From Strongyloides papillosus (taxonomy: Eukaryota; Nematoda; Chromadorea; Rhabditida; Strongyloididae): a DNA stretch of 64,000 bases. The notes beneath the pieces were generated by a model, which made no database searches, was not told where the DNA came from, and was given only the letters and a program-made list of their open reading frames with translations. Below are positions 56,701 to 64,000 of this stretch, one piece after another. The position numbers and the translations under genes are program-made. Positions within the stretch are counted from its first letter, which is position 1, and every line of letters begins with the position of its first letter. The stretch covers positions 1,798,001-1,862,000 of the forward strand of contig SRSI01000077.1 of NCBI GenBank assembly GCA_005656395.1. The letters run 5' to 3'.

Positions 56701-56773
56701 TCTTAAATTTATGAAAAAAATGTCCTTTTATATGGGGGCCTGTAGAAGCTCTATTTTTTATAAAGAAAAATAG
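53703..56773 (+). CDS. RIG-I-like / Dicer-related helicase (DRH type) with degenerate ATPase motifs
   Basis: Exons 53703-56615 and 56657-56773 join across a 41-nt intron to give about 1009 residues. The start was placed at the ATG right after the acceptor TTTCTTTTCTTTTAG (likely trans-splice site); an upstream Met would add 15 residues from the tract itself. Order: helical N-terminal domain (about 1-280), helicase core (about 285-790) and a C-terminal RNA-binding (RD) domain (about 840-965) with two CxxC pairs, CCSC near 847 and C901/C904, as in RIG-I and DRH-3. The ATPase core is eroded: motif I reads PEQIGKMS (K305) instead of GxGKT, motif II reads D409-G-C-E instead of DECH, and motif VI reads KCTGNFKKSG instead of the arginine-rich QxxGRxxR. 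Motif III (LTETLG) is nearly normal. DRH proteins work with Dicer and RNA-dependent RNA polymerases in antiviral and small-RNA pathways. This one likely binds RNA without ATP-driven activity. Confidence 0.85.
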
Positions 56774-56982
56774 GTTGTATATGTTGTTAATAATGTTTAT
56801 CCCATATGTATATATTGTTAATAAAAAATTGGCTGCTAATTTACAAACATAATTATTATTTTTATTATTATCTTCAAATAATTTCAACATTACCATGAAA
56901 TTTTAAAGTATTGTATTAAAAATTTGTAGTTTCAAATAAAATATATATATACATTTTAATTTTTATTTTTGAATAAAAAAAT

Positions 56983-58110
56983 CTATTGTGAATATTTATT
57001 TAATGGTGATATATCAGATAATTGAGGATATAATTTCATATAAAAAATATCAGGAACAATTTGTGGTTTATATTCTAAATCTTTGTCTACAATTCCAAGT
57101 CCAGCATTTAAATTTCTATTAAGAACAAAATCTACATCAAGATCATCATCATCATTACCAAAAGGGTTAACAAGTTTCTCAGCAAGTTTTAACCAACCCA
57201 TATAAAAAATAAATTGTAATACAGTAAATACTGGTACATAAATATCAAGTGATTTATTTTTTTTATCATAGTACTCATTTGACATTCCTTTTTGTCTACT
57301 AACTATACAGAAAAAAAAGTAACTTCTAACGGCAATTGAAACTATTTGTGTATAAGCTAATGGTATTGGAAACCAATCAAATACTAACAATTGTTGAAGT
57401 GATCCTTTGAATGCCATAATTTTTGTTAAACAGTCTTGTACTCCAAAATGATTATTATCTAATCTTCCTTCTTTTGAAGCATCAATTATTAATTTCATTG
57501 ACCAAGACACTGGAATCCACCACGGAGCTAAAGTATTTCTTGCATTATTAACAAGTGTTTCATGTTCGTAATCTGTAAGATATCCTTCATTTTTTATAGA
57601 AGCAAATTCTGGAAACCGTTTTCTTACTTTAGGACTTATATCTCTATAAACAAGAATTTGTGATGTTGCCATAAACCTTAATATTGATCTTCTAATAAAT
57701 CTCGAACGAATATCCATCCCTGATATATATTGTGTACAATAAATTGAAAAACTATCAATAAATGCTAAATTATCAATTATTAAAACCCATCTCATAAAAA
57801 CTTGTGTCACATAAAATCCTAACATAAAAGTCAAAGGTATAAAAGATTCATATTTCATCATTGCATAAGAAATTTTATCAAAAGTACTATATATATAAAA
57901 TTTACAAATATTAAAATATAAAATTACTTACAATTTTTGTTCTTCATTAAAAGCAAATGTTACAAGTAATTTAATTATTACAAACAGAAATGCCCAAATA
58001 ATAAATTCTTTGTAAATATCCTTCCAGACACTTCCTTTCCATTTGAGAAGAATTTTTATATTAGACCATATAGAAGCATCTCTTACATCATGAGCATACT
58101 GTATCGTCAT
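56983..58110 (-). CDS. bestrophin chloride channel
   Basis: Two minus-strand exons, 58110-57932 and 57886-56983, join across a 45-nt intron to give 360 residues. Landmarks of the family are all present: the N-terminal YAHDVRDAS..LLKWKGSVWK, the FIPLTFMLGFYVTQVFMRW pore-helix region, the KRFPEFASI (RFP) motif, PWWIPVSW, the YDW-like VFDWFPIPLAYTQ, and the calcium clasp NPFGNDDDDLDVDF. The chain ends shortly after PDIFYMKLYP, so it lacks the long tail of vertebrate bestrophins, as many nematode paralogues do. Bestrophins form pentameric calcium-activated anion channels. The DNLAFIDSF segment replaces the usual ENLPWPDRL, a difference near the pore neck. Nematodes have many bestrophins; the orthologue is not assigned. 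Confidence 0.92.
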
Positions 58111-59587
58111 ATTTTATATAAAATTATAACTTTAGTGTAAAAGTTTAAAATTTTGAAAGATTATTTAAATGTAAATATAGTTTTATAGAGATGTTAAACC
58201 TTTTGTTCAAAGATTATCAAATATATTTCAATGTACTTTTTATGAAATATCTCAAATTCATTATTGTATATTAAATAACATTTTAATATTTCATTGAATC
58301 AACTAAAAAATTTTAAAAGTAGAGTAATATATGAATAATTATTATGATAGTATTTTTATAATACACAGGAATCAATTATTATTAAAGTTTTCAAAAGGAA
58401 TAAAATTTTAATAACATAAACATTATTTTATCTTCTAACCTAACAATAAAGTGAAACATTTTATTTGTTAATTTCATAGAAAATATGATTATGAGAATTG
58501 AATCATTTATATTTAACAAAATTTTAATAAAGTATAATTTGATAATAGTCAATATTAAGAGTACAATGGCTACAAAATCACTTTCAATTTATATAGAAAC
58601 ATTTCTTTTAAAATAATATATATAATACCAGCTCATAACTGTAATTGGCATGGTCTGTCTGATTTATCATATCAATAGTATTCTCTTTTAATGAAATCTT
58701 TATACAATTCTATTTGTGTTTGTTCTCAATATTAAAGATCTGGAATATATTGTCTTAAGCCAAAATTATCACGAAATTATAAAGATTTTTCATACTTTCT
58801 ATTGTCTCATTATTATACAGTCTCACGTTAAAGTAGATTCAAAAATCATACATTGTAAAAAAAATTCTTTAAAATAAAAAAGTTTATAATCACTGAAATT
58901 TTAAATGTATGATTAGAAATGGTATTTTTTTTATCAATTTTACACACAAACACTGTTTAGGTTTCAAAGAATTTGTGATAAAAATAAAATTACATTTTTT
59001 ACCTACTTCATTACGGGCAACTTTGTTAATTTTAAAATATGTATAATATTTGTTATAATATTTTTTTTCGAATTAGTAAATTAAATTTTTTATTAGTCAT
59101 ATCCTAATTTATGTTGTGTTGAAATCAATTATATTAATTAAAAGAGAATTAAAAGTAAAATATTATACTCTACAAAAAATAAATTTATTAACAATAAAAA
59201 TATATTTTTTTAAAAAATTTTACGTCTTTATTAATAAAAGCAATTTTAAATCAACTCTATTTAATTAGTTAACATAGATACTTTTTTAATTAATTAATAT
59301 AGCAAAGACATTTTAACGAAAAAAAATGATTGATAAATTTTTATTAGTGGAGTTAATCATTTTAACAGTTTTACGTCACTTTATTTCTCTTAAATATTTC
59401 ATTAAAATTTTGCTAAATTGTTCAAAATATTTCTAACGCCAATAAGCGTTTTAATTTCCAATATATTTAAGACCAATGATGATTATTTTAATCACAACAA
59501 TTACCAATCAAACAATGTGAATGGTACTAGGAAATTTAACCCGCATTACTTTTAAATAATTAGAATAAATTATTAATAAACAATTTT

Positions 59588-59597
59588 CTTATCATAA
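59588..59597 (+). promoter_or_regulatory. GATA-type site 1 upstream of the lipase
   Basis: CTTATCATAA, containing the reverse of TGATAA, the core bound by intestinal GATA factors (ELT-2) in nematodes. It lies 143 bases before the lipase ATG and is repeated exactly 54 bases further on. Confidence 0.4.
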
Positions 59598-59641
59598 AAA
59601 AAGAGCATTCATGTGATCTGATTTATTTATCTTTAATCTTG

Positions 59642-59651
59642 CTTATCATAA
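59642..59651 (+). promoter_or_regulatory. GATA-type site 2 upstream of the lipase
   Basis: A second exact CTTATCATAA, 89 bases before the ATG. The pair and the secreted digestive-type product fit intestinal expression; inference only. Confidence 0.4.
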
Positions 59652-59730
59652 TTTTTGGTATTAAAGTATGCTTGATAACTTTAAGGACAAAATATAAATA
59701 ATGAACTCTTGACATTATTTCAAACATTAA

Positions 59731-60762
59731 ATGAATAATTTTTTAAAATCATTTTTATTATTACTGACATTAAATAATGTCCAATTAACAACTTCTGTAA
59801 GTGGTCCATTCACAGACGACTTTATGAAATGGTTAAATGATAATGGTTATAGTGAATATGATTTTCCTAAATTAATTTTTGGTTCTTCTGGTTCATATGG
59901 CGGAAAGATAATGAATAATGAAACATTACAAAATACTCCAATTATATTCTTTCATGGAAATTCTGATTCTGCTTTAAATGCTGGAACTTCAACAACTACA
60001 GGATGGAGTAAAAATATTGAATATTTTATTTCTAAAGGTTACAAATCATCCGAATTATACGCAATAACGTGGGGAGATAGAGATCCATTAACGGCTACAT
60101 TGAAAGTCCATGATTGTGAAACTGTGATACGTTTGAGAAAATTTATTGAAGCTGTTCTGAAATATACTAATGCACCTAAAGTTAATATTATATCACATTC
60201 TATGGGAGTTACTCTTGGAAGAAAGGCTGTTAAAGGTGGAAAGTTAACAGAGTTTCTTGGTACATCTTGTGAAATTGGAGATTCTATAAATCAAAATATT
60301 GATGTTTTTATAGGCATATCAGGTGCAAATTTAGGTTTATGCAACTGTGAAGGATACAGTTCAACATTATCAGCAACTTGTAATCCTATTGTAAGTTTAA
60401 CAAAACTGTTTTATTAAAATTATATCCAATTCATTTAGAACGGATTTTATCCTGGAACATTTTGCGGATTAAATGTAGCTACATGTGGAGTTTATCCTCT
60501 TCCATTTCCATGCTCAAGTGTAACATATAGTAGCTTTTTAACATCATTAAATGAAGATTCCACATCTGAAGCATCAACAGTTTTCTCTTTATGGTCAAAA
60601 AATGATGATGTGATAATGTATTTTGATTATACTTGGGGAAAACCTACAAGTTTAATTCCGAACAGCATTCAAAAGATAGTTTATGGATTAACACATATGC
60701 AAACAAAAGAAGATACATCAGAAATTCAATATCAAATGATAACTAATAAACAAATAAATTAA
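59731..60762 (+). CDS. secreted class 2 lipase (nematode LIPS family)
   Basis: Exons 59731-60390 and 60439-60762 join across a 48-nt intron to give 327 residues. A signal peptide of about 20 residues is followed by an alpha/beta-hydrolase fold: oxyanion strand PIIFFHGNSDSAL, nucleophile elbow SHSMG with S157, likely acid in WSKNDDVI and likely histidine in YGLTHMQ. A cysteine-rich segment around LCNCEGYSSTLSATC and TFCGLNVATC fits the family's disulfide-bonded region. Lipase class 2 enzymes of nematodes are secreted, often from the intestine, and cleave triacylglycerols. All triad residues are present, so it looks active. Confidence 0.88.
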
Positions 60763-60864
60763 TTTTTTATTTAAAAATCATTTATTATAAATATTATCTT
60801 CAAAAATTTATACACAGTATAGTAATAGTAAAAAAATTAATAGAGGTTAGCAATAATTGAAAGT

Positions 60865-61680
60865 TTATCTTGTATAGAATCGCGTAAGATCATGCCAGAA
60901 ACAAGATTTCATGTTCTCAAAACGATCAAAGCAACTAATATAACTCATATCTAATGGTGTAACTTTTCCTGGTGTTTGATCACAAAATATGAGACATTTT
61001 TCCCCAGCTAATGTTGTTGTGACACCATTTCTGGCACAGCATGGTCTATGATCTTTTCCTCTTGCTGCACAAAACTGTAATTCGCTTAATGCTGCTATTG
61101 GGCAAGCATCTCTTTTGAAATACATTTCTGTTAATGTATTTTTATTAAATCTATTAAAATTACACTTTTCTAAACAAGCATCTGGAAGTTGACGATCCAT
61201 GCAACAATTGAGGAATGCTGTGTTAGGGTCTATTGGTGATGAAAGTGATCGTGGATTGTTTAAACGAGCAATTGTTGGAGAAATTTTTTCCATATCATCA
61301 TCATTCATTCCAGTAAGATCCTCATTTCCATTCGAAATAAGTGTTTCAGAAGTAATTTCTTCTCCTCTAAGTTCACTAAGTTTATTCTTAAGAATAGCTC
61401 TATCTCTTAATTTTCCACTTTCAGCAACTCTTAACATAGGTTTTTGTCTGCTTCTAAAAGCATCAGGTTCAAAATTTGTTGCAGCACGAGCTCTAGTCCT
61501 ATAACAACCATATGATCCACAAGAATAAGATCTTTGGCAAGTTCCACATGCAGGTTGCGAATAACCATAGCTAGGATAACATAGTCCTGGAGTAGGACAA
61601 ATACCGTTAGCAACACAAGAATTTAATATTTGGTATTTCCCAAACAATGTAAGGATAAATATTATAATTTTGCAATTCAT
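60865..61680 (-). CDS. secreted DB-module protein
   Basis: Single exon, 271 residues. A signal peptide (MNCKIIIFILTLFGKY) is followed by a Cys/Tyr/Gly-rich segment (about 22-65, CPTPGLCYPSYGY), then a linker rich in Arg/Lys/Glu/Leu. At about 155-262 comes a DB module, the nematode-type cysteine-rich domain: NCCMDRQLPDACLEKCNF, CPIAALSELQFCAARGKDHRPCC, KCLIFCDQTPG and FENMKSCF. The pattern CC..C..C..C..C..CC..C..C..C..C matches the family. DB modules are found in secreted or surface proteins of the nematode cuticle and nervous system; the exact role is unknown. Convergent with the lipase, 102 bases away. Confidence 0.85.
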   Translation of the reverse strand: MNCKIIIFILTLFGKYQILNSCVANGICPTPGLCYPSYGYSQPACGTCQRSYSCGSYGCYRTRARAATNFEPDAFRSRQKPMLRVAESGKLRDRAILKNKLSELRGEEITSETLISNGNEDLTGMNDDDMEKISPTIARLNNPRSLSSPIDPNTAFLNCCMDRQLPDACLEKCNFNRFNKNTLTEMYFKRDACPIAALSELQFCAARGKDHRPCCARNGVTTTLAGEKCLIFCDQTPGKVTPLDMSYISCFDRFENMKSCFWHDLTRFYTR

Positions 61681-62920
61681 GGAAACTAAAAATATTTTAA
61701 AATGATAGTTAAAATGAGGATATATTCATATATATAACAATAATTATTATCTATAGGATTGGTAAATCGGATTACTTAAAGTTTGAATCTACTAAAACTT
61801 GAAATTTCGAAGTCACTATTATGAAACAATTATAAATTTAAATCTGTTACTAAATTTTTCCTATATTTATGCAAAATATTAAACCAGACATTTTAAAGTC
61901 CACTACTTTCAAGATTTTCGCATAATTTGTATATATATATATATGTCAAGTTTAACAAAAACTATTGGTATCTAAGGATTAATAAAATCTTTTAATATAA
62001 TTTTTATATATTAAATTTTAAAAACATCACACGTCGTTGTTGTAAAATAATTTTTATATAAAAATACATAAAATCAATGTATTTCTCACTCATTGAAATG
62101 ATCAAAATAAAATTCTGATAAATTTGCAATTATTTTATTAATTTACCTTAACATTAATATAAAGGCGTGTATTTTATAAGAGTAAATAAATAATATGATA
62201 GTTATTTATTTATAACTATTAGCATCATAAAATATACCTAAACTTGTTTAAATTAATTCTTTAAAATTTCAACTACTTTTTTTCTCCTAAAAGAAGGACA
62301 AAAAATGACATTCATAAATATTACATCACTTGTTATAAAAAAATTGATAGAAAAGTTTCACTTCATATTACAATTTTGATTAATAACATATTTAGAAAAG
62401 TTTGAAAGATAGTGAAATTTTAAATTTAAAATATGACCTTTATAATGAAGTTATAGTAAAAAGTTTTAGAAAGTTTATATTGTTGATTTATATTTTTCTA
62501 TGAAATTAAATAAATACTTTAAGGTTACTCTCACTAAACATAATTTCTGTAACTGACATTTATGTAACAATTTATTTAGCGAAATGATAGCAAAAAGTTA
62601 TACAACAAATAAATTAAATAAATCACAATATTTTACTAAAAATTTCTTTTTTGTAATTATTATTATAAAAATTGTCCTTCTTTAAATATGATTCATTTGT
62701 AATGATAAGAAACCTTGAAAATTTAATAAAACTTTCATTTATTCATATTATGTGTTGGAAAAATTGCGTTTTTTCCATCTATCGAATGATTAAATTTTTA
62801 AATAATACGCAGTCATGCATATTTTTTAATTTTAAACAAAATTTAAAAGCATTTTTATTAATAAATAAATATAAATAAAATAATACTGTTACATAACTAT
62901 AACAAATTAAATTTTTTTTA
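61681..62920. other. 1.2 kb AT-rich intergenic
   Basis: Upstream of the DB-module gene and 3' flank of the ground-like gene, both minus strand. Includes a short (TA)n run near 61932. A 68-codon plus-strand frame at 62672-62878 is low complexity and not convincing. Confidence 0.6.
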
Positions 62921-64000
62921 TCAATTTTTATTCAAAAAAGCTTTCCCTTTATGAATAACACTATACTTAGCCTTTTTAGCTTTAAATTTTGTACCTGGAT
63001 ATGTATAAAAGTGTGAAGTCTGAATTTTCTGACAAACTGGAGAAAAAACATAACAATTAAGTCCACCACCTGATACTTGGCAAAAATCATCAGTATGAGC
63101 TATATAACTAAAAAATCCTGTTCCACATATTACATTAAAATATTCATTAAACTCATTTTCTAGTCTTTCTTGTATTGCTCTCTTACTTTTATCAGCATCA
63201 TTTGTTATAATTGTCTACAAAATTTAATTATATCAACAAAAAATAATTAATTACCTCTTCAATAATTTCTTGCATCTTTGGATTATTACATTTCTCTATA
63301 TTTTCATCTGGTTTTGCTCCAATAATATCTTCTTGTGATATTTCTGGAACACCAATTGATTGTGTTGTAACTTCGGCTACTGGATTTAATAAGACTTGTT
63401 CGCATATTCTTGGATTGTATGAGGATTCTTTTGTACCTGGTGGGCAATGATTTATTTCATTTGTATATTTATTTGATCCTATTATTTGCTGTTGGGGATA
63501 ATTATCAACATTAAAAAAATTGTTTTGTGGTAATGGAGTAGTGTAGATTGATTGTTGTTGATGAATGTATGGTTGAACTGTTGTAAAAAAATTAACTTTT
63601 TGTTCTACATATGGTGAAGATGTTGTAGTATAATAATTGTTATTATTTGAATAAACGTTATAAGAGATTGTTGAAGGATTATATTGATTTGATTCATATT
63701 TATTATTCATATAATCAGGTGTAGGAACGGAAAATTGGCTCTTTTGTGAATTATAATTAGATATAGGATTATTGTTAAAAGAAGGTAATGTATTAATTTG
63801 AAAATTTTCATTATCACTTTGAAGTTGTTTACTTCTCATTGGTGATAAAAATTCATTTCCATATTTTTCTTGATATATACGATTTGATATTGATGGTGCT
63901 AACGTAGGAAAATAATTCATTTGTTGTGGATAATCATAAAGTTGTGGTGCAGGGTTTTGAGTTTGATTAAATTTATATCCACTTGCTTCAATTCCAAATA
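62921..64000 (-). CDS. ground-like-domain secreted protein (GRL/GRD type), 5' end outside the window
   Basis: Minus strand, partial. The exon to the right is open from the window edge at 64000 to 63255; the last exon is 63214-62921, after a 40-nt intron. Visible length is about 345 residues. The long N-terminal part is Asn/Gln/Tyr/Pro/Ser-rich and disordered-looking, the middle has CPPGTKESSYNPRICEQ, and the C-terminal ground-like domain spans the splice: CNNPKMQEIIEEV joins to a segment with FNVICGTGFFSYIAHT, DDFC, NCYVF and PVC. These proteins belong to the nematode Hedgehog-related group and are secreted by epidermis and associated with cuticle and moulting. The reading frame is still open at 64000, so the start codon and signal peptide are not in view. 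Confidence 0.85.

Larger units (their letters stand above)
58111..59730. other. 1.6 kb divergent promoter region, bestrophin / lipase
   Basis: AT-rich, no exon recognised. The last 150 bases before the lipase carry two identical GATA-type sites (separate entries). Confidence 0.6.

Noticed and set aside
1..64000. CRISPR array, bacterial-type operon or plasmid features
   Set aside because: Spliced genes and animal protein families throughout; no regularly spaced repeats.

Overview
The window looks like nuclear DNA of a nematode. It is very AT-rich, most introns are tiny (about 37-50 nt, GT..AG), the genes are compact, and the protein set is typical of worms: alpha-catulin, an EGG-1/2-type LDL-repeat protein, a DB-module protein, a ground-like-domain protein, a patched-related protein, a CND-1/NeuroD factor and a Dicer-related (RIG-I-like) helicase. 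Base composition and intron size resemble Strongyloides and its relatives (clade IV). That placement is inference. No rRNA, tRNA or CRISPR was seen.

Layout. 1.1-4.5 kb: an ISWI-partner chromatin protein (WAC-DDT-WHIM-PHD-bromodomain). 6.0-8.6 kb and 20.2-23.0 kb: two copies of the nuclear 5'-3' exonuclease XRN2, about 14 kb apart, with a patchwork of identical and diverged blocks. Between them lie a p24 cargo receptor (TMED3/7 type), alpha-catulin, aminoacylase-1 and NOP58. 23.4-30.5 kb: an FBA-type F-box protein, DMAP1/EKL-4, an EGG-1/2-like type II membrane protein and a riboflavin transporter. 31.9-34.0 kb: a cysteine-rich secreted protein and the bHLH factor CND-1, followed by about 5.4 kb without genes. 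39.5-45.0 kb: a patched-related protein and a carbohydrate sulfotransferase.

45.0-53.6 kb is an accessory, decayed island. It holds a GC-richer broken gene, a palindrome cluster, a short transposon with perfect terminal inverted repeats, a run of unrecognised virus- or transposon-like reading frames with interruptions, and a wrecked ACAD11-type gene whose N-terminal part appears inverted. 53.7-64 kb: a RIG-I-like helicase with a degenerate ATPase core but a conserved RNA-binding C-terminal domain, a bestrophin, a secreted lipase, a DB-module protein and a partial ground-like-domain protein.

The genes do not form one pathway. XRN2 and NOP58 both act in nuclear and nucleolar RNA processing, and the BAZ1-like and DMAP1 proteins both act in chromatin remodelling; in each case the closeness is probably coincidental. 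The points most worth following are the dead-motor RIG-I-like protein, the alpha-catulin intron that encodes an alternative C-terminus, the xrn-2 pair with signs of gene conversion, and the 45-53 kb island. Multi-exon genes were assembled by eye from splice sites and family similarity; no database search was possible.
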